A DNA stretch of 64,000 nucleotides, taken from the NCBI GenBank assembly GCA_027486835.1, contig JAIXOJ010000023.1, forward strand, positions 48,360-112,359, read 5' to 3'. The notes below the pieces were generated by a model that did no database searches, was not told the DNA's origin, and saw nothing but the letters and a program-made list of their open reading frames with translations. The position numbers were made by a program, and so were the translations under genes. Numbering within the stretch: the first letter of the stretch is position 1; each line of letters opens with the position of its first letter. This stretch comes from Chitinophagaceae bacterium. GTDB taxonomy: Bacteria; Bacteroidota; Bacteroidia; Chitinophagales; Chitinophagaceae. Shown here in pieces: positions 28,786-37,625 of the stretch.

Positions 28786-28885
28786 ATGCAGCGAAGAACT
28801 TAGCGAAGGGTACGAGCAGCATGCTCGCACCAGCGGGGAAGAACTTAGCGGAGGGTACGAGCGACATGATTGCACCAGAATGGTA
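28786..28885. repeat. Dispersed GCGAAGAACTTAGCGG element, two copies in tandem
   Basis: Two successive versions of AGCGAAGAACTTAGCGAAGG / GGGAAGAACTTAGCGGAGGG with GTACGAGC and TGCTCGCACCAGCG tails. Directly adjoins the 3' end of the 1005-residue gene, and so marks one edge of the AT-rich two-gene module. Confidence 0.85.
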
Positions 28886-28886
28886 G

Positions 28887-31800
28887 TTAAAACAGACTAG
28901 CTGATATTATATTCGCTTCATAAATTTCTCTCAAAAAGTATTGCTGATGTTCAACAGAAATCTTATTACAGAACTTGTCGGCTGCTTGTTTTTGATTATG
29001 TAGGTAAAGAAATGAAACTAAGTCTTTAATATTGTCTTGTTCAAATCCATGAATGTATTCATTAAATTTAGTAGATAACAATATTTCACTTATTGCCTTC
29101 GCCGCAATAATCGGATTGCCTTTACTTTTTATCGATACTATATTTTCAAATAACTCATGTATTGAATGTGTTTTAAATGAGTATTTACATGATTTCAAGA
29201 TGAGTTTAGTATAAGTATCATTCAGTTCAGGAGCAAATACAATCCAATTAGAAAGCATAGATAAAATTTTTTGCCCTTCCTCAGTTAATGAGTTTTCATA
29301 TTTTGCTGCAATATAATTCCATAACTCTAATATCATCTGCTGAAAATCCTTTTGCTCTATTTCTGTTAAACTTTTTTGATAGTTTTCTTGCCGCCATATA
29401 AAATTAATCAACTCCCCAATTTCGTCCGAAGTCGAATTGGTTATAAATTTTAGAAGTAAGCTTTCAGAGGAAAGTGTTTCATATTTCCAGAAGTAAAATG
29501 CTGTCAAATGCTTTATTAGTCCATTTTCATGAACACTTTTCAGATTGATTTTATTTACTATTATTTTATCATAGTGAGGATAAAAAAGTGTATAAATGTC
29601 TTTATTGAAAAGTGGGTTTGAAAAAGAAAATCCTCCTATGAACGCAAGCCATTCTCTCTCGTCAGCATGATAATGCTTTTCTACTTCCTCTGTAATCCAA
29701 TCCTTATCTAGAAAATAAAACTGTTCAAAATACATTCCTTCTAAAACATAACTATCAATTACTCCATTATTTATAGTTTCTTCAAATAAGATTTTTATTT
29801 CAGGTTCCCACTTTTCTTTTTCCTCATATTTAAATAGATTTCTAGCTCTATATAGCGAGTAATCTAGTAACGCTCTTAAAGACTTTCCAGCTGATGAATT
29901 TAACGAATAGCTTAAGTAATCCATATTTGTTACGTTAATATCATCCACCCTTTCAATCTTATTAACAAGTAGTATAACAATTTCTTTTGCAATTGGAAGT
30001 AAGTCAATGCCAAAAGCATTTTCATCATTCTCCATCCCCACTGTCAATAGATAAGCTATAAAGCCTTCAACCCAATCAGGAGTTGCTTTTAGTCTATCAT
30101 TCTCTACTTTGAGCTTTCCCTCATTAAACTCTTTGCTTTTTAGTGTTTCTAGACAATATTTTAGAACATTTTCAAAATTAAATTTTCTTTTCTCCTTCCA
30201 AGCCTCAGCAAATGAGAATAGCATACGATAAGAATAGATATATGGAATATCCAAATAAACTTCTATTTCTTCTGCAAACTTTTCAGGTTCTTTTTTTACG
30301 GCAGTTCCGAAAATGTTCGACAAACCTTCTGCAGTTGGGTCATCCCAACCAGTTTTAGGTATGAATGTCTTAATGTATTCAGCAATACTCACATTGCTTT
30401 TTTTTAGTAAATCGTCTATTGAAACTGGAGATACTGAGCCCAATCTACTTCTAAACTCACCTAAATTCTCATAATGTTCATTGGTTATGTTTAGTAATTG
30501 AGAAAGAGAATCATATTTCTCTTTAAAGGGTTCAATATCTTTTAATGCTGCATACCAACGTAGTTGCCAGTACTCTTTATGCTTTTCATCCTGCTCTAAT
30601 TCTTTCTTTTGTTCTCCTTGATTTATTATATTTTGAAGAATATACTTTTCTTCTTCTGAAATTAATAGTTGGTTTTTGCTTAGCAAATCATAAAGCTCTT
30701 TATGATACTTATAACTTGAAAATAAATATAATGCGTCATTATCTTTTATCAATTCCCAAAACAATGATTTGATAGTATTCCAATTTTCGCATATTACATA
30801 TAATGCCACTCTTTTGTAAAATGGGATTCCGTATTTTTTATCATTACAAAAAGTCCTTAGTAACAATATTGTTTCTTCTGGATTTTGCTTTGCTTTTTCA
30901 ACGAGTAAATCACGGAAAATTAGAGCAAAAACATTGAATACTTTTTCTCTGTTATTATATCCATCATTAAGCTTCTTTATACTGTTGAACCCAAAAACAG
31001 AAGTGAGGTCTGTATTTAATGCATAATACAATCTTTGAAAAATATCATCATCGTTTTGTTTTGGAAAATAGTTTATACCATATTCTGTTAGAATTGAAAT
31101 AAGTTCTTGCTTCAATTCAGTTTCATTTTTGTCTTCCCAATTAATAAGTGTTTTAGTTGCATTAGTGATTTCATCGCCTTTCAACCTTGATCTTATTATA
31201 AGATTTTCCTTTTCAATATTAATTTTTATTTCGTATTCTCCCTCCCCATCTTTAAGTAAAGAATTTATCCCATCAGGATAATCAAGTAATAAAAATTTAA
31301 TAGTTCTACCTAACTCAAATATAAAATCTGATGAACAATATCTAACAATTTTAGGAACAAGTGCTTTTTCTGTAAAACTATGAGTTAAGAAATATAAATA
31401 TAATTTTGAACGATAACCTTCACCTGTACCTCTCCAAATACGATCATTGACTTCTAACTTTTCTACTTGAAAAAGGTAATGAAGAATTAACTCTGCTTTC
31501 TTTATATCTTCTATAGTTGGGGCGTCATTTAAAAATTTGGGAAGTAATTTTTCACACAATTCAGAAGTCTGCACCATAGTATCAAACTTTCCACTCATCC
31601 AAACGGGAATAAAATTCAGAATATCAATAGGGATTCTCTCATTAGGGATGTTAGATAGGATATTAATGAAGAAATACCATGTTCTATTATTATCTTTTGG
31701 ATGTTCTGATACATTCTTTATTACCTCAAGTAATTCACCTATAAGTTCTGTTTCATTGCCCTTACTAATTTGAATTGATAACTTTACCAAATAACCTAAC

Positions 31801-31904
31801 ACCTCCCAATGTGGGATTTGAAAACCATCTTTAACCTGTATTGGTTCTGGATTTTTTTCTGGATTAAACAAACCTTCTGCCTTAAGAAAATTAAACCATG
31901 CCAT
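28887..31904 (-). CDS. Large predicted helical-repeat protein, partner of the PIN-domain gene
   Basis: 1005 residues, no signal peptide, no membrane segment. Composition is Glu/Lys/Leu/Ile-rich and the pattern is of many amphipathic helices throughout, as in alpha-solenoid scaffolds; I see no Walker, helicase, nuclease or protease motif. The N-terminus has FNPEKNPEPIQVKDGFQIPH followed by WEVLGYLVKLS, the most conserved-looking part. The start codon overlaps the end of the PIN gene by 14 bp (ATGGCATGGTTTAA), so both are made from one transcript with coupled translation. The gene is AT-richer than its neighbours. Likely roles are target recognition or control of the nuclease; a defence or toxin-antitoxin-like function is inference. 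Confidence 0.8.
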   Translation of the reverse strand: MAWFNFLKAEGLFNPEKNPEPIQVKDGFQIPHWEVLGYLVKLSIQISKGNETELIGELLEVIKNVSEHPKDNNRTWYFFINILSNIPNERIPIDILNFIPVWMSGKFDTMVQTSELCEKLLPKFLNDAPTIEDIKKAELILHYLFQVEKLEVNDRIWRGTGEGYRSKLYLYFLTHSFTEKALVPKIVRYCSSDFIFELGRTIKFLLLDYPDGINSLLKDGEGEYEIKINIEKENLIIRSRLKGDEITNATKTLINWEDKNETELKQELISILTEYGINYFPKQNDDDIFQRLYYALNTDLTSVFGFNSIKKLNDGYNNREKVFNVFALIFRDLLVEKAKQNPEETILLLRTFCNDKKYGIPFYKRVALYVICENWNTIKSLFWELIKDNDALYLFSSYKYHKELYDLLSKNQLLISEEEKYILQNIINQGEQKKELEQDEKHKEYWQLRWYAALKDIEPFKEKYDSLSQLLNITNEHYENLGEFRSRLGSVSPVSIDDLLKKSNVSIAEYIKTFIPKTGWDDPTAEGLSNIFGTAVKKEPEKFAEEIEVYLDIPYIYSYRMLFSFAEAWKEKRKFNFENVLKYCLETLKSKEFNEGKLKVENDRLKATPDWVEGFIAYLLTVGMENDENAFGIDLLPIAKEIVILLVNKIERVDDINVTNMDYLSYSLNSSAGKSLRALLDYSLYRARNLFKYEEKEKWEPEIKILFEETINNGVIDSYVLEGMYFEQFYFLDKDWITEEVEKHYHADEREWLAFIGGFSFSNPLFNKDIYTLFYPHYDKIIVNKINLKSVHENGLIKHLTAFYFWKYETLSSESLLLKFITNSTSDEIGELINFIWRQENYQKSLTEIEQKDFQQMILELWNYIAAKYENSLTEEGQKILSMLSNWIVFAPELNDTYTKLILKSCKYSFKTHSIHELFENIVSIKSKGNPIIAAKAISEILLSTKFNEYIHGFEQDNIKDLVSFLYLHNQKQAADKFCNKISVEHQQYFLREIYEANIISASLF

Positions 31905-32805
31905 TGTTCCCGAGATTATTTAAGAAATATTGTTTATAACTGGTGTGTCTTCCGATAAGTGATTTTATCATCTCTAGTTCAAAAGATGTAGGAACTTTTT
32001 TTGAAAGAACCATATCAATATGTTTGATATTTTCTAAGTAATCTGCATCAGGGGTTGCTATTTGTGTAGTATCAATTGATTTTTGAGCTAATAGCTTCTG
32101 TGCCTCTTCTTTATCCTTTTTGTCTTTTAGATAAGTTTGAAAACTTATAAGTCCATATTTATTTCGCAATTGATTGAACAACAAATTCCCGAAATTTTCT
32201 TTCTCATCAAAAAAGATATAATCAAGATTTACTGATGCAAAGTCGTTCTTCAAATGTGAGTGCAATTCATATTTTTTATTACTGTCAACAGAAAAGTCTT
32301 TATAATTTATTGATGTGAAAATTGAATTATCATATCCTTTACTTTTTATATAGTGGATTAGACTTATTACATTAACTGTGTCTCTAAAACTATCCTTGGA
32401 ATGATTTGGAGCAGACTTATTAAGATTTCTTTTCCCTGCTTCAATTAAAATATTATCATCATAAGGTGCCTTTTCAGAATGAATTGAAAAAATAACATCT
32501 ATCCTTTCAATTCTTTTTTGCACATTACTCTCAATTGCAGCAGAATTATAAGTTGATGCGATTTCAGCATTGTGTTTATATGGGTTTATACTCTCTAGCT
32601 CTAGCTTTTTGAAATAAACCACAATGTCGTTTTGATATGCGATTTTGTGTCTATTCCATTCGTCAATAATATTTGTCGGCACAATATGTTTGATGTGATT
32701 GTTTTCAATCCAAAAACAAATTTCCTCAAAATAATTATCTTCATTTTTGAAATCTATGGACAATAATTTCAACCAAACACATGTATCTATTGTGATGTTT
32801 AGCAT
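31891..32805 (-). CDS. PIN-domain protein (DUF4935-like), putative RNase
   Basis: 304 residues. The N-terminus MLNITIDTCVWLKLL carries the first PIN acidic residue (Asp7). Further candidates are Asp48/Glu49 (NIIDEWNRHK), Asp138 and Asp142 (SKDSFRDTVNVISLI) and the strand IFTSINYKDFS (Asp170), the arrangement of PIN domains with a DUF4935-type extended core. PIN proteins are metal-dependent RNases, often toxins. The C-terminal 90 residues are a charged helical tail. It is the first gene of a two-gene unit with the 1005-residue protein and much larger than VapC toxins (about 130). No VapB-like antitoxin is next to it. Confidence 0.82.
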   Translation of the reverse strand: MLNITIDTCVWLKLLSIDFKNEDNYFEEICFWIENNHIKHIVPTNIIDEWNRHKIAYQNDIVVYFKKLELESINPYKHNAEIASTYNSAAIESNVQKRIERIDVIFSIHSEKAPYDDNILIEAGKRNLNKSAPNHSKDSFRDTVNVISLIHYIKSKGYDNSIFTSINYKDFSVDSNKKYELHSHLKNDFASVNLDYIFFDEKENFGNLLFNQLRNKYGLISFQTYLKDKKDKEEAQKLLAQKSIDTTQIATPDADYLENIKHIDMVLSKKVPTSFELEMIKSLIGRHTSYKQYFLNNLGNNGMV

Positions 32806-32877
32806 TATTTGCAGTTTTCTTTTTTTTATTTAACCCCGCTGGCAGAGATTTTAGCGAAGCGCATCTCGCCTAAAAAG

Positions 32878-32905
32878 ATAACTGGGATTTCCAAATCCCA
32901 GTTAT
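32878..32905. repeat. Dispersed palindromic element P, copy 1
   Basis: ATAACTGGGATTT-CC-AAATCCCAGTTAT is a perfect 13-bp stem with a 2-base centre. Read on the minus strand, it and the flank ATCTTTTTAGGCGAGATGCG match the palindrome at 54142-54165 and its flank ATCTGTTTAGGCGACATGCC. So a unit of about 70 bp is present twice in opposite orientation. Confidence 0.85.
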
Positions 32906-32932
32906 ACGGCTACACGTTTTATTTTGAAAAAA

Positions 32933-32961
32933 AGCCATCGGCTAAACCAAAGCCGATGGCT
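32933..32961 (-). terminator. Terminator of the FN3-like gene
   Basis: AGCCATCGGCT / AGCCGATGGCT (11-bp stem, 7-base loop). On the minus strand the stem is followed by seven T, so it ends the transcript of the gene at 32976-33590. Confidence 0.88.
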
Positions 32962-32975
32962 AAATCTTAAATCTC

Positions 32976-33590
32976 CTACTGCACCCTACTCACCGGCTCG
33001 CTCCAAGGGCCATAACCACGGCGGTTGTAGGCGCGGCTGCGATAGAAATATCTTTTTCCTTTTTCTACATCATCGTCTGTGTAAGACAATTTTTGGGTGG
33101 TTTTTAAATAGGTGTAAGGTGGGGCCAACACTTCTGTATCGGCTGGTTGCCCAGCGCTACGCTCAATTTCAAAACCATCGGCATCTGCCAAAGATTGGTG
33201 GGTAATTACAAAACCATGACCATCAGCATCATCTACAATTGAGGCAATCACCGTTTTTCCAGGGGAGGATTTCGCATTTTTATTAGCAGGCAAATCCATG
33301 TTATACTCCACCAATTTGTTGAGTTCAGTTGCATGAATCCCTGCCGCTAAATTTTCAATCTGACCATCCAATACTGCATATTTTTCGACAGTATCTCTTG
33401 CATCTTGGCGGGCCTTTTCTAGGACAATTTCTGCAGCGGACACGGCATCATCCTTGGCCCGTAAATCTGTAATGGCTGCTTGCACAATGGCAGGGGTTAC
33501 TGGTAAGTTGACCCATTTTTTGTCATTAGCAACCATTCCTTTTTGCTTATCGTCTAAGCTTTCAACAATTTTTCCGATAAATTTTAACAT
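32976..33590 (-). CDS. Hypothetical protein with C-terminal fibronectin-III-like domain
   Basis: 204 residues, no signal peptide. The N-terminal 100 residues are helical (AITDLRAKDDAVSAAEIVLE, then KARQDARDTVEKYAVLDGQI) and the C-terminal 90 contain an FN3 pattern: GFEIERSAGQPADTE, then YTDDDVEKGKRYFYRSRAYN and GYGPWSEPVSRVQ. Similar short proteins occur in many Bacteroidota, function unknown. As with the amber-interrupted gene at 7694, a tandem array lies just upstream of its start (array C, about 200 bp away). Confidence 0.75.
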   Translation of the reverse strand: MLKFIGKIVESLDDKQKGMVANDKKWVNLPVTPAIVQAAITDLRAKDDAVSAAEIVLEKARQDARDTVEKYAVLDGQIENLAAGIHATELNKLVEYNMDLPANKNAKSSPGKTVIASIVDDADGHGFVITHQSLADADGFEIERSAGQPADTEVLAPPYTYLKTTQKLSYTDDDVEKGKRYFYRSRAYNRRGYGPWSEPVSRVQ

Positions 33591-33796
33591 AACTTATTTA
33601 TTATTAGAGTTAAGAAAAAGAATTTAATTGGCTACTGCTGTATGTAAAATAGTCCCAACAATCAGCCACCTTATTGGGAAGCACTAGCATTAACGGGTCG
33701 CTTTTGCGGCTTGCACAAGAACTCGAGGTTTTTTCAGCCAAAATGGCAGTTTTATTGAAATTTGTGCTTAAATTACCCAAAATAACTGTCGAAGTT

Positions 33797-34174
33797 GTCA
33801 AAATAGGCAAAGTTTTTGAAAAAATCGACCAGTTTTTTGAAAAAATCGGGCGATTTATTGAAGAAATCGAGCGATTTATTGAAGAAATAGACCAATATTT
33901 TGAAGAAATCGAGCGATTTATTGAAGAAATCGACCAGTTTATTGAGGAAATCAGGCGATTCATTGAAGAAATCGACCAGTTTATTGAGGAAATCGGGCGA
34001 TTTATTGAAGAAATCGACCAGTTTATTGAGGAAATCGGGCAATTCATTGAAGAAATTGACCAATATTTTGAAGAAATCGAGCGATTTATTGAAGAAATTG
34101 ACCAGTATTTTGAGGAAATCTGGCGATTTATTGAAGAAATTGACCAGTTTATTGAGGAAATCGGGCGATGCTTG
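33797..34174. repeat. Tandem array C: 18 units of 21 bp
   Basis: Eighteen units of 21 bp, consensus GAAGAAATCGACCAGTTTAT + T, with two alternating forms (ATCGACCAG and ATCGGGCGA), giving a 42-bp higher-order period. AAA and TTT tracts alternate at 10-11 bp. A plus-strand frame from 33674 to 34204 reads a heptad repeat FIEEIDQ/FIEEIGR over 176 codons and could look like a coiled coil, but other frames on both strands are open too, and there is no leader or terminator, so coding is unproven. Confidence 0.93.
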
Positions 34175-34539
34175 GAAATAATTCCTTTATTTTTTGAGGA
34201 ATAGAATTGAGTCCTTAAACTGTTAAATGTATCCGAAGAAAGAAGGGAAAAGTTGGTGGAAGTAGAAAACCTTTTGTTAGTTATTGTTAACTGAGGGTTG
34301 GTAGATAAAAGGGAATGCTTTGTCATAAAAATTGCTTGAAATGAGTAATCGGTTGCTATTCAATTTATATTCAGTTTAAATGGTGATAGGCAAATATAGT
34401 AGCATAATCTTTCTAGCCAAATATTTTTCGAGAAAATAGACTGTTTTTTTTACTTCTTGCTTTTTTACTGCTTTAACTATAGTTTTCAAGCAGTTTATGC
34501 TATCATATTTGTCTTCGAGTTTGGTTTTATAGCGCAGAG
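34175..34539. other. Intergenic gap
   Basis: No gene, hairpin or recognised repeat between array C and the CACAGAG-type repeat cluster. Confidence 0.45.
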
Positions 34540-34790
34540 AGCCACAGAGTTTAGATGCTCCGTGTAACTCTGTGCCTTCTCTGTGAAACTCGGTGAAATT
34601 TATTATTACACAGATATACACTGAGTTTTTTGCTCTGTGTAACTCTGTGCCCCCTCTGTGTAACTCGGTGAAATTTTTTATTACACAGAGATCCACTGCG
34701 GTTGCACAGAGTAACACAGTGGTTAGATGCTCTATGAACCTCCGTGCCTTGCCTGTGCAACTCGGTGAAATTTTTTATTACACAGAAAGG
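34540..34790. repeat. Dispersed CACAGAG/CTCTGTG element cluster
   Basis: Several degenerate copies of CTCTGTGTAACTCTGTGCC, AACTCGGTGAAATTT and their complements CACAGAGTTACACAGAG follow one another. Related stretches occur at 34960-35250 and 63390-63550. This is a known type of intergenic repeat in Bacteroidota that yields spurious ORFs rich in TELHR/SVKF words on either strand. No gene is supported. Confidence 0.8.
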
Positions 34791-34925
34791 AGGAATAAAT
34801 GCCCGCTTTGTTTTTACTGGCATCACTTATGCGAATTACCACCCCGGCGTTCCGCCACCCCTCGAGAGGGGAATTGTCCACCGAGTATTTAGAAACCGAA
34901 TTTTTCGCAAAGAAGTTAGATAGTT
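34791..34925. repeat. Dispersed element E1, copy 2
   Basis: GGAGGAATAAATGCCCGCTT, then GCGAATTACCACCCCGGCGT, the hairpin CCCCTCGAGAGGGG and TTTCGCAAAGAAGTTAGATA. It is nearly identical to copy 3 about 237 bp further on, so the two plus the CACAGAG stretch between them form a direct tandem duplication. Confidence 0.88.
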
Positions 34926-35250
34926 GTAAACACAAAAAAGGCACTGAGTACACAGCGTATGTTAACTCTGCGAAACTCCGTACCTCTCTGTGCAACTCGG
35001 TGAATTTTATTATGACAAGGAAAGGAGGAATAAATGCCCGCTTTGTTTTTACTGGCATCACCTAATGCGAATTACCACCCCTGCGTTTCGCCACCCCCTC
35101 GAAAGGGGAATTGTCCACCTAGTATTTAGAAACCAACTTTTTAGCAAAGAAGTTAGATAGTTGTAAACACAAAAAAGGCACTGAGTACACAGCGTTTGTT
35201 AACTCCGTGAAACTCCGTGCCCCCTCTGTGCAACTCGGTGAAATTTATTA
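34926..35250. repeat. Dispersed element E1, copy 3, with flanking CACAGAG elements
   Basis: Second unit of the direct duplication: GTTGTAAACACAAAAAAGGC starts at both ends (about 34921 and 35159), and the E1 core lies at 35028-35165 with CCCCTCGAAAGGGG. It ends just before the stop codon of the amylase gene. No coding sequence. Confidence 0.85.
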
Positions 35251-35264
35251 AACTAAAGCCGCTA

Positions 35265-37160
35265 CTATTTTTTCAATTCCAGCACCAGCATTCTCTTGGG
35301 TTGTACTGGTATTCTACCTCTTTCGTATTTACTGCCATCTACTATATCTACTGCACTGGAGTAGCCAGCTGTTCGCTCAGGATAGTCGGATAGTTGGAGT
35401 ACCCAATCTTTTTCGCCCGTGTTCATAATGCACATCACGGTTTGTTTGTCATCGTATCGGAAATACACGTAGAGGCCGTCTTTGGGTACAAACTGCATGA
35501 GCTTACCCGTTTTGAGGGCAGTAGATTGTTTGCGGAAGTTGCCTAGCTTTTTCACCAAGTTTTGCACCTCGGTTTCTTCGTCAGTAAGCCCCACACCGGT
35601 GAAAGCATTTTTTCGGTCGCCGTTCCATCCGCCCGCAAAGTCGAGGCGTACCCATCCGTCGGGGTTGCTTTCGCCCTTCATGAGTATTTCAGTGCCATAA
35701 TAAAGCTGCGGAATACCACGGCAGGTAAAGAGCCACTGCAAGCCCATTTTTAGTTTCTCCACATCACCTTTTACATAACTCAAAAAGCGGGTCATGTCGT
35801 GATTATCCAAGAAAATAACATTTTGCATGGGGTTTTTATACACCAAGTCTTGGGCAAGGGTGGTGTAGAGCTTGGTTACGCCATCGTTCCAACCAAACTT
35901 TTCATTCATGGCGGGTTGAATACCATTAAACAAGGTTTGGAAATCGGTGGCACCTTGCAAATTGCTTTTAAAAGGAATATTCAGGTTGTTTTCTACAAAA
36001 TAGCTTTGGTTAATTACCCCGTTAACCCAAGTTTCGCCAAACATGGTGATGTGCGGATACTCGTCTAGCAGCGCCTTGTTGCAACGGTTCATAAAGGCGA
36101 GGTCATTATATATATAGGTATCAATGCGCCAGCCATCCACCCCAAATTCTTCCACACACCAAAGGGCATGTTGAATGAGGTAATTGGCCACGATGGGATT
36201 GCCTTGGTTAAGGTCGGGCATTTCGCGGGTAAACCATCCGTCGGCAGTTATTTTAGATTCAGACTTTGCCCCATGTGGATCGAAAAGTGGTTGGTCTTTA
36301 AAGCTGGTACCGGTGTAGCTAGGCCACTGGTGAAACCAATCCTTGGTAGGTTGATCCAAATAAGTAAAATGATAACTGCCCACGTGGTTGTACACTGCAT
36401 CTTGTATCAACTTCATTCCTCGGCTGTGCAAAGAATCGCTCAATCTTTTATAAAGATCTGCACCACCATAGCGAGGATCTATTTTGTAATGGTTGGTAAA
36501 AGAGTACCCATGCTCGGTGCGATTGGGTTGGTCGTTTTCTAACACTGGTGTGAGCCAAAGCGTGGTAGCCCCCAAGCTTTGGAAATAATCGAGGTGATTG
36601 ATGATGCCTTGAAAATCGCCCCCATGGCGGTGGTAAATTGAGTCGCGGTTAAGGCTGCCATCCCTCATGCTGGGTATTCTATCGTTGCCTTCATTGCCAT
36701 TGCTAAAGCGGTCAGGCATAAGGAAATAAATAAAATCGGCGGAAGTAACCCCTTGTGCATAAGCAGTACCATTCCCTTTTCTGCGGGGTTTTAGTGGCCA
36801 AACAATGGTGTGGCTTTGTCCATTACCCGAGGTAAACACAAGGTTTACATTGCCGGGTAATGCAGTAGGTGCAATGGCAATATCCACGGTTAAGTACTTG
36901 GGATTTTCGAGTGGGGTCACTTTTGTTATAGTTACACCAGGATAGGTAACCGTTACTTTTTCTTGGCTAAAAGCATCGCGCTCGGCTTTTACCAATAGCT
37001 GCACTTTGTTCCATTTCATACCAGTCCACCAATTGCTGGGTTGCACTTGTGCATACTGTTGAGCGGTGGCAAGGTGGGAAGTAAAAAGGGTTGAAGCTAA
37101 CAACAACCACGCAGTTGCGCAGTTACGAGCGATCAGTTGGGGAAATGTTCTGGACATCAT
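35265..37160 (-). CDS. GH13 alpha-amylase/neopullulanase (SusA-like), exported
   Basis: 631 residues. Signal peptide (TAWLLLASTLFTSHLATAQQ), an N-terminal Ig-like starch-binding domain of the cyclomaltodextrinase type (residues about 35-130), then the (beta/alpha)8 catalytic domain with DFIYFLMPDRFSNGN. Catalytic residues: nucleophile Asp347 (DGWRIDTY), acid/base Glu376 (MFGETWVNG), transition-state Asp455 (LDNHDMTR). The C-terminal beta domain ends VQPKRMLVLELKK. It cleaves alpha-1,4 glucans or pullulan to maltodextrins in the periplasm. It is downstream of the MFS transporter, glgC and glgA on the same strand, so the set covers glucan breakdown, uptake and glycogen building. Confidence 0.95.
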   Translation of the reverse strand: MMSRTFPQLIARNCATAWLLLASTLFTSHLATAQQYAQVQPSNWWTGMKWNKVQLLVKAERDAFSQEKVTVTYPGVTITKVTPLENPKYLTVDIAIAPTALPGNVNLVFTSGNGQSHTIVWPLKPRRKGNGTAYAQGVTSADFIYFLMPDRFSNGNEGNDRIPSMRDGSLNRDSIYHRHGGDFQGIINHLDYFQSLGATTLWLTPVLENDQPNRTEHGYSFTNHYKIDPRYGGADLYKRLSDSLHSRGMKLIQDAVYNHVGSYHFTYLDQPTKDWFHQWPSYTGTSFKDQPLFDPHGAKSESKITADGWFTREMPDLNQGNPIVANYLIQHALWCVEEFGVDGWRIDTYIYNDLAFMNRCNKALLDEYPHITMFGETWVNGVINQSYFVENNLNIPFKSNLQGATDFQTLFNGIQPAMNEKFGWNDGVTKLYTTLAQDLVYKNPMQNVIFLDNHDMTRFLSYVKGDVEKLKMGLQWLFTCRGIPQLYYGTEILMKGESNPDGWVRLDFAGGWNGDRKNAFTGVGLTDEETEVQNLVKKLGNFRKQSTALKTGKLMQFVPKDGLYVYFRYDDKQTVMCIMNTGEKDWVLQLSDYPERTAGYSSAVDIVDGSKYERGRIPVQPKRMLVLELKK

Positions 37161-37331
37161 GTATTGAGTAGTTAGTGAATAAAATAGCTGTTATTGATTA
37201 ATCCATTATAAGGGATGGAAATAGCTGGTTGTCAATTGTTGGGAGGGGTGATTAATTTCTTAGTAGGTAATAGCAAATAAAACTGTTTTTACTTTATACG
37301 GGATAATTGGGTACGAGAATACCTAGTAGTA

Positions 37332-37356
37332 AAACTTCCCGAAAGTTTCGGGAAGT
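37332..37356. repeat. Perfect palindrome
   Basis: AACTTCCCGAAA-G-TTTCGGGAAGTT, 12-bp arms around a single base. Not followed by a T-run on either strand. It could be an operator for a dimeric regulator or a REP-like element; the position 172 bp upstream of the amylase start allows a regulatory role. Confidence 0.7.
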
Positions 37357-37395
37357 TAATACGAGATGATTTCGCTTTTTATGTAAAGACTAGGT

Positions 37396-37455
37396 TCGTT
37401 TTTTCCACGCAAAGGGCGCAAAGTTTTGAACGCAAAGAAGGCGCAAAGGGTGAAA
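37396..37455. repeat. CGCAAAG-type short repeat
   Basis: CACGCAAAGGGCGCAAAG, TGAACGCAAAG and AGGCGCAAAGGGTG occur in succession. This degenerate CGCAAAG stretch is a common intergenic element in this phylum. No coding potential. Confidence 0.6.
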
Positions 37456-37625
37456 AAAATTATTACAATCAATCCCTTTAAACACCAAAAAAGAGTAAGC
37501 TGAAAAAATGAACCAGCGGGTGTGCCACAATTTTCAATCCCCTAAACAACGCTTTTCAAGGTTTCAAACCCACTAAAGGTTGAATCAAACCTGATTAGCG
37601 AAAAACGTTGATACACCTGCCCAAA

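Larger units (their letters stand above)
37161..37625. other. Intergenic gap with palindrome and short repeats
   Basis: Holds the palindrome at 37332 and the CGCAAAG repeat at 37400. On the minus strand a TTGACA...TATAAT pair (19-base spacing) precedes the amylase gene, but Bacteroidota use a different consensus and I do not rely on it. No gene. Confidence 0.5.

Noticed and set aside
34376..35065. Several short ORFs with TELHR or ATPREGNCPPSI words
   Set aside because: They arise from the dispersed CACAGAG and E1 repeats and recur with the repeats, not as genes.
37160..37240. Sigma-70 type TTGACA-TATAAT promoter before the amylase gene
   Set aside because: The spacing is 19 and Bacteroidota use another consensus; chance match in AT-rich DNA.
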